64,000 bases of DNA from Lysobacter sp. K5869 (GTDB lineage Bacteria > Pseudomonadota > Gammaproteobacteria > Xanthomonadales > Xanthomonadaceae), in contig NZ_CP072597.1 in assembly GCF_018847975.1 (NCBI RefSeq), forward strand, positions 4,441,001 to 4,505,000, in the 5' to 3' direction. Below are positions 44,655-56,888 of this stretch, piece by piece. The notes beneath the pieces were generated by a model. It was given only the letters and a program-made list of their open reading frames with translations. It was not told where the DNA came from and searched no databases. The position numbers and the translations under genes were made by a program. Within the stretch, counting starts at the first letter, position 1, and each line of letters begins with the position of its first letter.

Positions 44655-46784
44655 TTAGTGCCAGAACTTGATGACGACGGCGAGCAGAGCGATCAGGCCG
44701 ACAATCATCGCGAAGGCGTAGTGGTAGAGATAGCCGGACTGGACGTGGCGGGCCAGGTTGGCGACGAAGCCGACCACGCCGGCGCTGCCGTTGACCACCG
44801 CGCCGTCGATCAGCTTGGTGTCGACCGCGCGCGAGGCCTTGCCGAGCTTCACGCCGCCGCCGGCGAAGCCGTCGATCCAGAGGTTGTCCATGCCGTACTT
44901 GTTTTCCAGGATGCGGATCGGCAGCGCGAACAGCTTGGCCGCCTTGGCCGGAAGTTCCGGCTTCCACAGGTACATGACCGTGGCCAGGGCGAAGCCGGCG
45001 AAGGCCAGCCAGAACGCCGGGGCCATGAAGCCGTGCAGCGCGAACGCGATCGGGCCGTGCCAGGCTTCGGCAGCCATTTCCGCGACGGTGTCGCGTTCGG
45101 GCAGCAGGTCGATCGCGCCGAGGAAGTACGGCAGCTGCTTGACGTGGCCGGACCAGTCGGTGCCGAACAGCATCGGGCCGGCGGTGAAGAAGCCGATCAG
45201 CACCGACGGGATCGCCAGCAGCATCAGCGGCACGGTCACCACCCACGGCGACTCGTGCGGCTCGTGCGCGCCGTGGTGGCCGTGGTCGTCGTGGGCGTGG
45301 TCGTCGTGCTTCTTGCCGTGATCGTCGTGGGCGTGCGCCGCGTGATCGTCGTGGCCATGATCGTCGTGGCCGTGCGCGTCGCGGAAGCGCTCCTTGCCGT
45401 GGAAGGTCATGTAGAGCAGGCGGAAGCTGTAGAACGAGGTCACGAACGCGCCCAGCAGCACCGCCCAGTAGGCGTACTGCGACACCCAGGTCGCGTGCTC
45501 GCCGTGAGCGACGTGCGCGGCCGCCTCGATGATCGTGTCCTTCGAGTAGAAACCGGCGAAGAACGGCGTGCCGACCAGGGCCAGCGTGCCGAGCAGGCTG
45601 GTCCAGTAGGTGATCGGCATGTACTTGCGCAGGCCGCCCATCTTGCGCATGTCCTGCTCGTGGTGCATGCCGATGATGACCGAGCCGGCCGCGAGGAACA
45701 GCAGCGCCTTGAAGAAGGCGTGGGTCATCAGGTGGTACACCGCCGCCGAGTACGCCGACACGCCGAGCGCGACGGTCATGTAGCCCAGCTGCGACAGGGT
45801 CGAGTACGCGACCACGCGCTTGATGTCGTTCTGCACGATGCCGATCAGGCCGGTCCAGAACGCGGTGGTGGCGCCGATGAACAGCACGAAGTTGAGCGCG
45901 GTCTGCGACAGCTCGAACAGCGGCGACATGCGCGCGACCATGAAGATGCCGGCGGTCACCATCGTCGCGGCGTGGATCAGCGCCGAGATCGGGGTCGGGC
46001 CTTCCATCGAGTCCGGCAGCCACACGTGCAGCGGCACCTGCGCCGACTTGCCCATGGCGCCGATGAACAGACAGATGCAGATCACCGTCGGCAGCGACCA
46101 CACGATCGGGTCGGCGCCGCCCCACACGGTGAGGGTGCGCTCGGCCAGGGTCGGCGCGTTGGCGAACACGGTGCCGTAATCCAGCGAGCCAGTCGCCCAC
46201 AGCACCGCGCAGATGCCGAGCAGGAAGCCGAAGTCGCCGACGCGGTTGACCAGGAACGCCTTCATGTTGGCGAACACCGCGGTCGGCTTCTTGAACCAGA
46301 AGCCGATCAGCAGGTACGACACCAGACCCACCGCTTCCCAGCCGAAGAACAGCTGCAGGAAGTTGTTGCTCATGACCAGCATGAGCATGGAGAAGGTGAA
46401 CAGCGAGATGTAGCTGAAGAAGCGCTGGTAGCCCGGGTCCTCGGCCATGTAGCCGATGGTGTAGACGTGGACCAGCAGCGAGACGAAGGTGACGACCACC
46501 ATCATCATCGCGGTCAGCTTGTCGATCATGAAGCCGACGTGGGCCTCATAGCCGCCGATCTGGAACCAGGTGTAGACGTTCTCGTTGAACGGCGCGGCGC
46601 CCTGCCCGACCAGCTGCCACAGCACGTACATCGACATCGCGCAGCTCGCGGCGACGCCGAGGATGGTGACGGTGTGCGAACCGGCGCGCCCGATCTTGCG
46701 CCCGAACAAGCCGGCCAGGACCGCGCCGAGCAGCGGCGCGAGCACGATGGCGAGCAGGATTGACTTGGAGATTGCGGATTCCAT
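44655..46784 (-). CDS. nuoL: NADH-quinone oxidoreductase subunit L
   Basis: 709 residues, longer than E. coli NuoL (613). Largest antiporter-like subunit, with the long lateral helix at the C-terminus. Motifs: FFGWEAVGLVSYLLIGFWF, VNRVGDFGFLLGICAVLWAT, LHVWLPDSMEGPTPISALIH, VQNDIKRVVAYSTLSQLGYM, HAFFKALLFLAAGSVIIGMH. Residues 469-512 form a His/Asp-rich insert (DAHGHDDHGHDDHAAHAHDD onward) between two membrane helices, which explains part of the extra length. ATG 46784 lies 7 bp after the nuoK stop. Confidence 0.96.
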   Translation of the reverse strand: MESAISKSILLAIVLAPLLGAVLAGLFGRKIGRAGSHTVTILGVAASCAMSMYVLWQLVGQGAAPFNENVYTWFQIGGYEAHVGFMIDKLTAMMMVVVTFVSLLVHVYTIGYMAEDPGYQRFFSYISLFTFSMLMLVMSNNFLQLFFGWEAVGLVSYLLIGFWFKKPTAVFANMKAFLVNRVGDFGFLLGICAVLWATGSLDYGTVFANAPTLAERTLTVWGGADPIVWSLPTVICICLFIGAMGKSAQVPLHVWLPDSMEGPTPISALIHAATMVTAGIFMVARMSPLFELSQTALNFVLFIGATTAFWTGLIGIVQNDIKRVVAYSTLSQLGYMTVALGVSAYSAAVYHLMTHAFFKALLFLAAGSVIIGMHHEQDMRKMGGLRKYMPITYWTSLLGTLALVGTPFFAGFYSKDTIIEAAAHVAHGEHATWVSQYAYWAVLLGAFVTSFYSFRLLYMTFHGKERFRDAHGHDDHGHDDHAAHAHDDHGKKHDDHAHDDHGHHGAHEPHESPWVVTVPLMLLAIPSVLIGFFTAGPMLFGTDWSGHVKQLPYFLGAIDLLPERDTVAEMAAEAWHGPIAFALHGFMAPAFWLAFAGFALATVMYLWKPELPAKAAKLFALPIRILENKYGMDNLWIDGFAGGGVKLGKASRAVDTKLIDGAVVNGSAGVVGFVANLARHVQSGYLYHYAFAMIVGLIALLAVVIKFWH

Positions 46785-46790
46785 GCCGGA

Positions 46791-47117
46791 TCAGCCCTTC
46801 ATCGTGTCGATTTCGGCGACGTTGATCGTGCGCCGGTTGCGGAACAGCGTGACCAGGATGGCCAGGCCGATGGCGGCCTCGGCCGCGGCCACGGTCAGGA
46901 TGAAGAACACGAACACCTGACCGGCCGGATCGGCCAGCTGGCGCGAGAACGCGACGAAGTTGATGTTGACCGCGAGCAGCATCAGCTCGATCGACATCAA
47001 CAGCACGATCACGTTCTTGCGGTTGAGGAAGATGCCGGCGACGCTGATGCAGAACAGCACCGCGCCCAGGGCGAGGAAGTGGCCGAGGGCGAGGCCCGAC
47101 CCGAAGAATTCGCTCAC
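46791..47117 (-). CDS. nuoK: NADH-quinone oxidoreductase subunit K
   Basis: 108 residues, three membrane helices. Sequence [40 protein letters not shown] and [20 protein letters not shown] with the two conserved membrane glutamates. The GTG start at 47117 overlaps the nuoJ stop (GTGA), so translation is coupled. Confidence 0.95.
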   Translation of the reverse strand: MSEFFGSGLALGHFLALGAVLFCISVAGIFLNRKNVIVLLMSIELMLLAVNINFVAFSRQLADPAGQVFVFFILTVAAAEAAIGLAILVTLFRNRRTINVAEIDTMKG

Positions 47118-47752
47118 GGCTTGGCCTCCTGCGCCGCGTCGGCCGGCGCCGGTGCGGCGGCGGGCTTGACGGCGTCCATCTTGATGATGCGGATGCGATC
47201 GGCGGCGCGGACGCGGGCCTGTTCGCTGGGATTCTGGTGCTTGGCGCCCGGGCGGCGGCGCAGGGTCAGCATGACCGCGGCGATCACCGCCACCGTCAGG
47301 ATCACCGCGGCGATCTCGAACGGCAGCAGGAAGTCGGTGAACAGCGCGGTGGCCAGCCACTTGGTGTTGGAGCCGCCGGCCGCGTCGGCGGTCAGCGGCG
47401 CGGCGAGCGCGGCCTTGACGCCGATCAGGGTCAGCATCTCCACCAGCATCACCACCGCGACCAGCAGGCCGACCGGCAGGTAACGCACGTAGCCCTCGCG
47501 CAGCGGGGCGACGTCGATGTCGAGCATCATCACCACGAACAGGAACAACACCATCACCGCGCCGACGTAGACCAGGATCAGGGCCACGCCGAGGAACTCG
47601 GCGCCGGCGATGATCCACACGCAGGCCACCGAGAAGAACGTCAGCACCAGGCTGAGCGCGGCATGGACCGGGTTCTTGACGCTGATCACGGCCACGGCCG
47701 AAAGCGTGGCCAAGGCGGCGAAGACGAAGAAGGCGATCTGAGCGAGATCCAT
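47114..47752 (-). CDS. nuoJ: NADH-quinone oxidoreductase subunit J
   Basis: 212 residues, five membrane helices. Conserved [20 protein letters not shown] then [20 protein letters not shown] (pi-bulge helix 3 with the tyrosine). The C-terminal 45 residues form a hydrophilic Ala/Pro tail ([18 protein letters not shown]), longer than usual. Part of the proton pathway of complex I. Ten bp separate it from nuoI. Confidence 0.94.
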   Translation of the reverse strand: MDLAQIAFFVFAALATLSAVAVISVKNPVHAALSLVLTFFSVACVWIIAGAEFLGVALILVYVGAVMVLFLFVVMMLDIDVAPLREGYVRYLPVGLLVAVVMLVEMLTLIGVKAALAAPLTADAAGGSNTKWLATALFTDFLLPFEIAAVILTVAVIAAVMLTLRRRPGAKHQNPSEQARVRAADRIRIIKMDAVKPAAAPAPADAAQEAKP

Positions 47753-47761
47753 GGCGTGTAC

Positions 47762-48250
47762 TCAGCGGAAGGCGGCGTCGGCGGCGCGGCGCTCGGCGAT
47801 CTCGGTTTCGAGACGGTCGCCGATCGCCAACAGCTGCGGCTTGGTGACGATGTTCTGTCCGCGCTGGTCGAAGTGGTACTCGTGGATGTGGGTTTCCACG
47901 ATCGAGTCGACCGGGCAGGATTCTTCGCAGAACCCGCAGAAGATGCACTTGAACAGGTCGATGTCGTAGCGCGTGGTGCGGCGGGTGCCGTCGGCGCGCT
48001 TCTCCGAATCGATGGTGATCGCCAGCGCCGGGCACACCGCCTCGCACAGCTTGCAGGCGATGCAGCGCTCTTCCCCGTTGGGATAGCGGCGCAGCGCGTG
48101 CACGCCGCGGAAGCGCGGCGACTGCGGCGTCTTCTCCATCGGGTACATCAGCGTGTACTTGGGCTTGAACAGGTACTTGAGCGTCAGCCCGAGGCCCTGC
48201 GCGAGCTCGATGAGGAGCAGGCTCTTGAAATAGGAAACGATGCGATTCAT
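47762..48250 (-). CDS. nuoI: NADH-quinone oxidoreductase subunit I
   Basis: 162 residues. Carries clusters N6a and N6b in the peripheral arm. Two [4Fe-4S] motifs: [16 protein letters not shown] near residue 63 and [16 protein letters not shown] near residue 102. N-terminal amphipathic helix and [13 protein letters not shown] are typical. Between nuoH and nuoJ. Confidence 0.97.
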   Translation of the reverse strand: MNRIVSYFKSLLLIELAQGLGLTLKYLFKPKYTLMYPMEKTPQSPRFRGVHALRRYPNGEERCIACKLCEAVCPALAITIDSEKRADGTRRTTRYDIDLFKCIFCGFCEESCPVDSIVETHIHEYHFDQRGQNIVTKPQLLAIGDRLETEIAERRAADAAFR

Positions 48251-48263
48251 GAGTTGCTCCGCC

Positions 48264-49340
48264 TCACTGTCCCGGCAGGAAGACGCCGTAATACGACATC
48301 AACGCGACCACGACGATCCAGGCGATGGTCAGAGGGATGAACACCTTCCAGCCCAGACGCATGATCTGGTCGTAGCGATAGCGCGGGAAGGAGGCGCGGA
48401 ACCAGATGAAGCAGCTGGCGAAGAAGAACACCTTCGCGAGCAGCCACCACCAGCCGTCGACCGACAGGAACGGAATGCCCAGGCCCTGGAACGGGCTCAG
48501 CCAGCCGCCGAGGAAGAAGATCGAGGTCAGGAAGCTGATCAGGATCATGTTCGCGTATTCGGCGAGGAAGAACAGCGCGAACGCCGAACCCGAATACTCG
48601 ACCATGTGGCCGGCGACGATTTCCGACTCGCCCTCGACCACGTCGAACGGCGCGCGGTTGGTCTCGGCCACGCCGGAAATGAAATACACCACGAACAGCG
48701 GCAGCATCGGCAGCGCGAACCACTCCAGCGCGCCGGCGTTGCCCGACTGGGCCATGACGATGTCGGTGAGGTTGAGGCTGCCGGCGCCGACCATCACGCC
48801 GACCATGGCGAAGCCCATCGCGATTTCGTACGACACGACCTGCGCGGCGGCGCGCATCGCGCCGAGGAAGGCATACTTCGAGTTCGACGCCCAACCGGCG
48901 AGGATGATGCCGTACACGCCCAGCGAGGTCATCGCCAGCAGGTACAGCAGGCCGGCGTTGGCGTTGGACAGCACCAGCTTGGCATCGAACGGCACCACCG
49001 CCCAGGCCGCGAACGCCGGCGCCAGGGTCAGCAGCGGCGCGAGCTTGTACAGGAAGGACTCGGCCTTGGCCGGCTGGATCACTTCCTTGAACAGCAGTTT
49101 GAACACGTCGGCGAAGGCCTGCAGGATGCCCATGCCGACGTACATCGGCCCGTGGCGCACGTGCATCCAGCCGATCAGCTTGCGCTCCCAGACCACGTAG
49201 AAGGCCACGGTGATGATCACCGGCATGGCGATCAGCAGGATCTTGAGCACGATCCACAACACCGCGCCGACCATGCCCAGCGACAGGAAGAAGTTGTGCA
49301 GGGGATCGACCACCTGGGTCATGAACATTCCGTCCGTCAT
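48264..49340 (-). CDS. nuoH: NADH-quinone oxidoreductase subunit H
   Basis: 358 residues, about eight membrane helices. Forms most of the quinone site. Motifs: [20 protein letters not shown] then [20 protein letters not shown], the acidic loop [24 protein letters not shown] [20 protein letters not shown], and [20 protein letters not shown]. Start ATG 49340 lies 3 bp after the nuoG stop. Confidence 0.97.
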   Translation of the reverse strand: MTDGMFMTQVVDPLHNFFLSLGMVGAVLWIVLKILLIAMPVIITVAFYVVWERKLIGWMHVRHGPMYVGMGILQAFADVFKLLFKEVIQPAKAESFLYKLAPLLTLAPAFAAWAVVPFDAKLVLSNANAGLLYLLAMTSLGVYGIILAGWASNSKYAFLGAMRAAAQVVSYEIAMGFAMVGVMVGAGSLNLTDIVMAQSGNAGALEWFALPMLPLFVVYFISGVAETNRAPFDVVEGESEIVAGHMVEYSGSAFALFFLAEYANMILISFLTSIFFLGGWLSPFQGLGIPFLSVDGWWWLLAKVFFFASCFIWFRASFPRYRYDQIMRLGWKVFIPLTIAWIVVVALMSYYGVFLPGQ

Positions 49341-49343
49341 GGC

Positions 49344-51583
49344 TTAAGCCCTCCCCGCCTGGACGCGGCCCGCGCCCAGCGGCGCGGTGGCGCCGTGGCC
49401 GCTTTCGATCCACACCGTGCCCGGCGCGACCTTGGCGCTGATCGCGACCGGCAGGGTCGCGGTGCCGGCGCCGGCGCCGAACTTGCCGACCGCGCCGTCG
49501 CTGAAGCCCAGCGCTGCGGCGTCGGCGGGATTGAGCACGGCGCGCGGCTCGAGGTTGAGCGGATGCGACTGCAGCGCGGGCGCGCGGCGCACGGTGGCGT
49601 CGCTGCGGTAGATCGCGGTGGAGACCGCGAGCTCCAGCCCCTCGCCCGCCACGTTCGGCGCGCGGCCAGCGGCCGGCGTCACCGCGCGCGGCGCGATGCT
49701 CGCGCGCAGGCCGGCGAAGTCGGTGAACTCGAAGCCCTTCGCGCCCAGCTCGCCGCCGAGCGCGCGCAGCACGCGCCAGCCGGCGCGGGCCGAACCCGGC
49801 AGCTTGCCGCCGGCGATGGCCTGCTGGTCGCGGCCGTCGAGGTTGGTCAGGGTCGCGTCGATTTCCGGCAGCAGCGCGATCGGCAGGATCACGTCGGCCA
49901 CGGCTTTGGTCGAACGGCAGGCGTAATGGCTGAACGCCACCACCTGGGCCGCGCCGAGCGCGCGCAGCGCGCTTTCGGTGCTGGCGAAATCCAGGCCCGG
50001 CTCGATGCCGTAGATGACGTAGGCGCCGCGCGCTTCGTCGAGCATCGAACGCGCGTCGCGCGCGGTCGGCAGCACGCCGTGGCGGGCCAGACCGACCGCG
50101 TTGGCGCCCTGCGGGATGCGGCACAGCTTGGCGCCGGTGGCTTCGGCGAACGCCTTGGCCGCGGCGCGGATCGCGGCCGCGTACGGGCCGTTCTCGGCCA
50201 CGCCGCCAAGGATCAGGGCGACGTGGTTGCCGGCCTTGGCGATCTCGCGCAGCGCTTCGTCGCCGAGCGCGGCGGCGAGCTGCGACGGCGCGACGATGCG
50301 CTTGCTGGTCAGGTCGAAGGTGAAATCGAAGTCGACCGGATTCACCGCGTGCACCTTGGCGCCGCGGTTGTAGGCCTTGCGCACGCGCTGCTGCACCAGC
50401 GGCAGTTCATGACGCAAGTTGCTGCCGACGATCACGACCACGTCGGCCTGATCGATCTCGGCGACCGGCATGGTGAAGGTTTCGGCCACCGCGGCGTCGG
50501 ACAGGTCGTGCTGGGAAATGCGGTGATCGAGGTTGCCGGTGCCCAGGGCCTCGGCCAGACGCGCCAGCAGCGCGCCCTCTTCGTTCGAGGTCGCCGGGTG
50601 CGTGAGCACGCCGAGGTTGTCGCCGCCGTTGTCGCGCAGGATCTTGGCGGCGCGGCTCAGCGCCTCTTCCCAGGACGCTTCGCGCCACTCGCCGCCATCC
50701 TTCACCAGCGGACGCTGGGCGCGGTCTTCCGCGTACAGGCCCTGGTGCGAATAACGGTCGCGGTCCGACAGCCAGCACTCGTTGACCGCTTCGTTGTCGC
50801 GCGGCACGGTGCGCAGCACGTCGCCGCGGCGCACGTGCAGGAACAGGTTGCTGCCCAGCGCGTCGTGGTAGCCCAGCGATTCGCGCGCGGTCAGTTCCCA
50901 CGGACGCGCCTTGAACTGGAACACTTTATTGGTCAGCGCGCCGACCGGGCACACGTCGATGACGTTGCCCGACAGCTCGGTGGTCAGCGGCTTGCCGTCG
51001 AAGGTGCCGATCTGCAGGTTCTCGCCGCGGTACATGCCGCCGAGCTCGTAGGTGCCGGCGATCTCCGCGGTGAAGCGCACGCAGCGCGTGCACTGGATGC
51101 AGCGGGTCATCTCGGTGGCGACCAGCGGACCGATGTCCTCGTCCGGCACCACGCGCTTGCGTTCGGCGTAACGGCTGACCGAACGGCCGTAACCCATCGA
51201 TACGTCCTGCAGCTCGCACTCGCCGCCCTGATCGCAGATCGGGCAATCCAGCGGGTGGTTGGCGAGCAGGAACTCCATCACGTTGCGCTGCGACTTGAGC
51301 GCGCGCTCGTTGCGGGTGAACACCTTCAGGCCGTCCATCACCGGCGTGGCGCAGGCCGGCGACGGCTTCGGCGCGGCGCGGCCGCCGACCTCGGTGTCGA
51401 CCAGGCACATGCGGCAGTTGGCGGCGATCGCCAGCTTGTCGTGGTAGCAAAAACGCGGGATCGGAATGCCGGCCTTGTCGGCGGCATGGATGATCATCGA
51501 GTTCTTCGGCGCGGCCAGCTCGACGCCGTCGATGAAGACGGTGACGTGGTCGGGCGGCAGATTCGGATTCACGGGCTGCGCGC

Positions 51584-51587
<4 letters not shown>
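49344..51587 (-). CDS. nuoG: NADH-quinone oxidoreductase subunit G
   Basis: 747 residues. Electron-carrying subunit of the peripheral arm. [2Fe-2S] cluster cysteines C47, C58, C61 and one near 75 (FCYHDKLAIAANCRMCLVD, PSPAC), HxxxCxxC-type ligand in NHPLDCPICDQGGECELQD, and [4Fe-4S] motif CIQCTRCVRF with CPVGAL. The rest is a molybdopterin-oxidoreductase-like domain. Its ATG overlaps the nuoF stop (ATGA). Confidence 0.96.
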
Positions 51588-52954
<1,367 letters not shown>

Positions 52955-52965
52955 CTCGCCCGACC

Positions 52966-53493
52966 TCACTTCAGACCGTCGAGCAGCTCGTCGACTTTCG
53001 CCGTGTCGAGCTTCTCGTGGTAATGACCGTTGACGACGACCACCGGCGCGCCGCAGCACGCGGCCAGGCACTCTTCCTCGCGCTTGAGGAAGACCCGGCC
53101 GTCGGCGGTGGATTCGCCGAGCTTGCAGCCCAGCTTCTTCTCGGCGTGCGCGACCAAATCTTGCGCGCCGTTGAGCCAGCAGCTGATGTTGGTGCAGAAG
53201 GCGACGTTGTTGCGGCCGACCTTCTCGGTCTCGAACATCGAGTAGAAGCTCGCCACCTCGTACGCCCACACCGGCGGCAGGCTCAAGTACTTGGCCACCG
53301 CGGCGATCAGCTCGTCGGTCAGCCAACCGCCGTTCTGCTCCTGCGCCGCGTGCAAGCCCTGCAGCACCGCCGAACGCTTGCGCTCCGGCGGGAACTTGGT
53401 CAGCCAGTGGTCGATGTGCGCGCGCGTCGCATCCGACAACGCCACCATCGGATCCACGTGCTGTGCGGCCTCGAAATTGCCTGTCGCCTTCAT
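52966..53493 (-). CDS. nuoE: NADH-quinone oxidoreductase subunit E
   Basis: 175 residues. Thioredoxin-like subunit with the [2Fe-2S] cluster N1a. Ligand motif CTNISCWLNG near residue 100 and CLAACCGAPVV near residue 143. Conserved LPPVWAYEVASFYSMFETEK. Located between nuoD and nuoF. Confidence 0.96.
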   Translation of the reverse strand: MKATGNFEAAQHVDPMVALSDATRAHIDHWLTKFPPERKRSAVLQGLHAAQEQNGGWLTDELIAAVAKYLSLPPVWAYEVASFYSMFETEKVGRNNVAFCTNISCWLNGAQDLVAHAEKKLGCKLGESTADGRVFLKREEECLAACCGAPVVVVNGHYHEKLDTAKVDELLDGLK

Positions 53494-53560
53494 TTCTTCT
53501 TTCCTCTGCGACCGCGCGCCCCCGGCGCCCGGTCTGGGACAAACCCTTAGTGCGGCAAGA

Positions 53561-54871
53561 TCAGCGATCGATCTCGCCGAACACGATGTCGTAGGTGCCG
53601 ATCATCGCCACCACGTCGGCCAGCATGTGGCCCTTGACGACCTCGTCCATCGACGAGAGGTGGGCGAAGCCCGGCGCGCGCAGCTTCACGCGGAACGGCT
53701 TGTTGGCGCCGTCGGAGACCAGATAGCAGCCGAATTCGCCCTTCGGGGCTTCCACGGCGCAGTAGGTCTCGCCGGCCGGCACGCAATAGCCTTCCGAGAA
53801 CAGCTTGAAGTGGTGGATCAGCGCTTCCATGTCGTCCTTCATCTCCTCGCGCTTGGGCGGGGCGACCTTGAAGTTGTCGACGATCACGGGGCCGGGGTTG
53901 GCGCGCAGCCACTTCACGCACTGCTTGACGATGCGGGTGGATTCGCGCATTTCGGCGACGCGGACCAGGTAGCGGTCGTAGCAGTCGCCGTTGACGCCGA
54001 CGGGGATGTCGAAATCGACTTCCGCGTACTTGGCGTAGGGCTGCTTCTTGCGCAGGTCCCAGGCGATGCCGGAGCCGCGGATCATCGGGCCGGTCATGCC
54101 CCAGGCCAGGGCCTGTTCGGGCGAGACCACGCCGATGCCGACGGTGCGCTGCTTCCAGATGCGGTTTTCGGTCAGCAGCGTCTCGTACTCGTCGACGCGC
54201 TTGGGGAAGTCGTCGGCGAACGCGTCGAGGTAGTCGAGCATCGAGCCTTCGCGCCACTCGTTGAAGCGCTTGAGGCCGGCGCCCTTCTTCCAGGGCGATT
54301 CCTTGTACTTCGGCATCCGGTCCGGCAGGTCGCGGTAGACGCCGCCGGGACGGTAGTAGGCCGCGTGCATGCGCGCGCCGGAGACCGCCTCGTAGCAGTC
54401 CATCAGCTCTTCGCGCTCGCGGAAGGCGTACAGGAACACCGCCATCGCGCCCAGGTCGAGCGCGTTGGAACCGACCCACATCAGGTGGTTCAGGATGCGG
54501 GTGATTTCGTCGAACATCGTGCGGATGTACTGCGCGCGCACCGGCGCCTCGATCCCCAGCAGGGTTTCGATCGCGCGCACGTACGCGTGCTCGTTGCACA
54601 TCATCGACACGTAATCCAGGCGATCCATGTAGCCGATCGACTGGTTGAACGGCTTGGACTCGGCGAGCTTCTCGGTGCCGCGGTGAAGCAGGCCGATGTG
54701 CGGATCGGCGCGCTGCACGACTTCGCCGTCCATCTCCAGGATCAGGCGCAGCACGCCGTGCGCGGCCGGATGCTGGGGACCGAAGTTGAAGGTGTAGTTG
54801 CGGATCTCGGCGTTGTTGAGGCCGGAGGTGTTGAGGTTCACCAAGGGCATGTCGCTGGCGGGGTTGCTCAT
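53561..54871 (-). CDS. nuoD: NADH-quinone oxidoreductase subunit D
   Basis: 436 residues. 49-kDa subunit homolog, forms the quinone pocket with NuoB. Motifs: [20 protein letters not shown] then [33 protein letters not shown], and near the end [38 protein letters not shown]. Starts 1 bp after the nuoC stop. Confidence 0.97.
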   Translation of the reverse strand: MSNPASDMPLVNLNTSGLNNAEIRNYTFNFGPQHPAAHGVLRLILEMDGEVVQRADPHIGLLHRGTEKLAESKPFNQSIGYMDRLDYVSMMCNEHAYVRAIETLLGIEAPVRAQYIRTMFDEITRILNHLMWVGSNALDLGAMAVFLYAFREREELMDCYEAVSGARMHAAYYRPGGVYRDLPDRMPKYKESPWKKGAGLKRFNEWREGSMLDYLDAFADDFPKRVDEYETLLTENRIWKQRTVGIGVVSPEQALAWGMTGPMIRGSGIAWDLRKKQPYAKYAEVDFDIPVGVNGDCYDRYLVRVAEMRESTRIVKQCVKWLRANPGPVIVDNFKVAPPKREEMKDDMEALIHHFKLFSEGYCVPAGETYCAVEAPKGEFGCYLVSDGANKPFRVKLRAPGFAHLSSMDEVVKGHMLADVVAMIGTYDIVFGEIDR

Positions 54872-54872
54872 G

Positions 54873-55592
54873 TCACTTCACCTCGCGCTGCGAGAGTTCG
54901 CCCTGCGCGGTCTGGTAGCGCGCATCCTCGCGGATCACGCGCGGCACGCCGACGCGCGGCTCGATCGAGACCGGCTCGTACACCACGCGGCGCTTGTCGG
55001 CGTCGTAACGCACTTCGACGTTGCCGATCAGCGGGAAATCCTTGCGGAACGGATGGCCGACGAAACCGTAGTCGGTGAGGATGCGGCGCAGGTCCGGATG
55101 GCCCTCGAACACGATGCCGTACAGATCGAAGGCTTCGCGCTCGAACCAGTTCACGCCCGGGTGCACCGAGGTCAGCGAATCGACCACCGGCAGATCGTCG
55201 TTCGGCGCGAACGTCTTCAGCCGCACGCGCGCGTTGTGCTGGTACGACAGCAGATGCGCGACCGCGGCGAAGCGGCGCGCCGGCTTGGCGTCCTCGGCGC
55301 CGTTGGGTTCTTCGCCCCAACGGAAACGGCCGGCGCTCTTGCCTTCCACGCCGCGCGAGAAGCCTTCCGAGGAGACGTCGGTGTCCCACTCGTCGCTGCC
55401 GTAGGTGAGGTAATCGACGCCGCTGACGTCCACGCACTGCTCGAAGCCGAGTTCGTCGCGCAGGATGCGCGCTGCCTCGAGCCACTGGTCGTGGGCGACC
55501 TCCAAAGTAATTTCGCCGCGCGGTTGCGCGACGACGATGGCGGCTTGCGGGAAACGCGCGTCCAGGCGCTGGGCGAGATCGGACGGGCTCAT
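54873..55592 (-). CDS. nuoC: NADH-quinone oxidoreductase subunit C
   Basis: 239 residues. 30-kDa subunit homolog. Motifs: [34 protein letters not shown], and signature [20 protein letters not shown] then [20 protein letters not shown]. Contains an insert of about 30 residues ([20 protein letters not shown]) typical of the Xanthomonas group. ATG overlaps the nuoB stop (ATGA). Separate from nuoD, unlike E. coli where they are fused. Confidence 0.95.
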   Translation of the reverse strand: MSPSDLAQRLDARFPQAAIVVAQPRGEITLEVAHDQWLEAARILRDELGFEQCVDVSGVDYLTYGSDEWDTDVSSEGFSRGVEGKSAGRFRWGEEPNGAEDAKPARRFAAVAHLLSYQHNARVRLKTFAPNDDLPVVDSLTSVHPGVNWFEREAFDLYGIVFEGHPDLRRILTDYGFVGHPFRKDFPLIGNVEVRYDADKRRVVYEPVSIEPRVGVPRVIREDARYQTAQGELSQREVK

Positions 55593-56164
55593 TCGCGCAC
55601 ACCCTGCTTGGCGTCGCCGAAGTTGGTGCCGCGGCGGATCTTGCGCTGCAGCTGCAGGATGCCGTAGACCAGCGCTTCGGCGGTCGGCGGGCAGCCCGGG
55701 ACGTAGACGTCGACCGGCACCACGCGGTCGCAACCGCGCACCACCGAGTAGGAATAGTGGTAGTAGCCGCCGCCGTTGGCGCAGCTGCCCATCGAGATGA
55801 CCCACTTCGGGTCCGGCATCTGGTCGTAGACCTTGCGCAGCGCCGGGGCCATCTTGTTGACCAGGGTGCCGGCGACGATCATCACGTCGGACTGGCGCGG
55901 CGAGGGGCGGAACACCACGCCGTAGCGGTCCAGGTCCAGGCGCGCGGCGCCGGCGTGCATCATCTCGACCGCGCAGCAGGCCAGACCGAAGGTCATCGGC
56001 CACATCGAGCCGGTGCGCGCCCAGTTCCACAGCGTGTCGAGGTTGGTGGTGACGAAGCCCTGCTGCAACAGCGGGTTCTCGCCCTCGGGGCGCAGGATGT
56101 CGTCCAGGCGGCCTTCCGGCAACGGGTTGTGCATCAACCCGGACACGGTTTGGATCACTCCCAT
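55589..56164 (-). CDS. nuoB: NADH-quinone oxidoreductase subunit B
   Basis: 191 residues. Holds cluster N2 next to the quinone site. Motifs: [20 protein letters not shown] (tandem cysteines), [40 protein letters not shown]. Start ATG 56164, overlapping the end of nuoA by 10 bp; longer upstream frames are nuoA antiframe noise. Confidence 0.96.
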   Translation of the reverse strand: MGVIQTVSGLMHNPLPEGRLDDILRPEGENPLLQQGFVTTNLDTLWNWARTGSMWPMTFGLACCAVEMMHAGAARLDLDRYGVVFRPSPRQSDVMIVAGTLVNKMAPALRKVYDQMPDPKWVISMGSCANGGGYYHYSYSVVRGCDRVVPVDVYVPGCPPTAEALVYGILQLQRKIRRGTNFGDAKQGVRE

Positions 56165-56511
56165 TCGAGCGCTCCCTTCTTCCAGACGTAAACGAAGCCG
56201 AGCAGGAGCATGCTGGCGAAAATGCCCATCTCGATCAGGCCGACCACGCCGAGATCTCGGAACACGGTGGCCCAGGGCACGATGAAGATGATTTCCAGAT
56301 CGAAGATGATGAACTGGATGGCGATGAGGTAGTAGCGCACGTCGAATTGCATGCGCGCGTCTTCGAAGGCCTCGAAGCCGCATTCGTACGGAGACAGTTT
56401 CTCCGCGGTCGGGCGCTTGGGCCCGAGCACATTGCCTACCACCAACAGGGCGACGCCGATACCGCTGGCGACGATCAGGAACAACAGAGTCGGCAGGTAT
56501 TCGGCCAGCAC
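56155..56511 (-). CDS. nuoA: NADH-quinone oxidoreductase subunit A
   Basis: 118 residues, three membrane helices. Motifs [20 protein letters not shown] and [20 protein letters not shown] are diagnostic. First gene of the 14-gene operon. Start GTG 56511; no strong ribosome site. The operon promoter must lie in the 170 bp before it or upstream of tRNA-Leu. Confidence 0.95.
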   Translation of the reverse strand: MLAEYLPTLLFLIVASGIGVALLVVGNVLGPKRPTAEKLSPYECGFEAFEDARMQFDVRYYLIAIQFIIFDLEIIFIVPWATVFRDLGVVGLIEMGIFASMLLLGFVYVWKKGALEWE

Positions 56512-56685
56512 GCGGTGTTCTCTCGGCTACTTGTTCGGCTACATGGACGCGAAGTTCGCGTTCCTTGGCTTGGCGCCGCGGCGCCCAGTCGTTCGGACGC
56601 GCGGAGCGGCCCGCCGTGCGTGCCGCACCTGCGTACCGTGGTGCGAATTGCTGAAACAGCTTGCTATTTCGGCATCGGTTGGATG

Positions 56686-56770
56686 TGGTGCCCAAAGGGG
56701 GACTCGAACCCCCACGACCTAAGTCGCTACCACCTCAAGGTAGTGCGTCTACCAATTCCGCCATCTGGGC
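56686..56770 (-). tRNA. tRNA-Leu (GAG)
   Basis: 85 nt including encoded CCA. Acceptor GCCCAGA/TTTGGGC, long variable arm typical of tRNA-Leu, anticodon GAG within ACCTTGAGGT, T loop GGTTCGAGTCC. It lies between secG and nuoA, the same secG-leuU linkage known from E. coli. Confidence 0.96.
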
Positions 56771-56888
56771 ACTGCCAACCTACTGTCGCCATCCTGGCCG
56801 AGCGTTGCGGGGAACCCGCTCCGCTTAGGTCATCGCTGACCTGCCCTGCCGTCCGGGCGGGGCTGAAACTCTATTTTAACCTGTTTAT

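Noticed and set aside
42687..46763. 1358-codon open frame antisense to nuoN, nuoM and nuoL
   Set aside because: Spans several real genes, is extremely rich in His/Arg/Gln/Asp, and has no ribosome site. It is a compositional shadow of the nuo genes.
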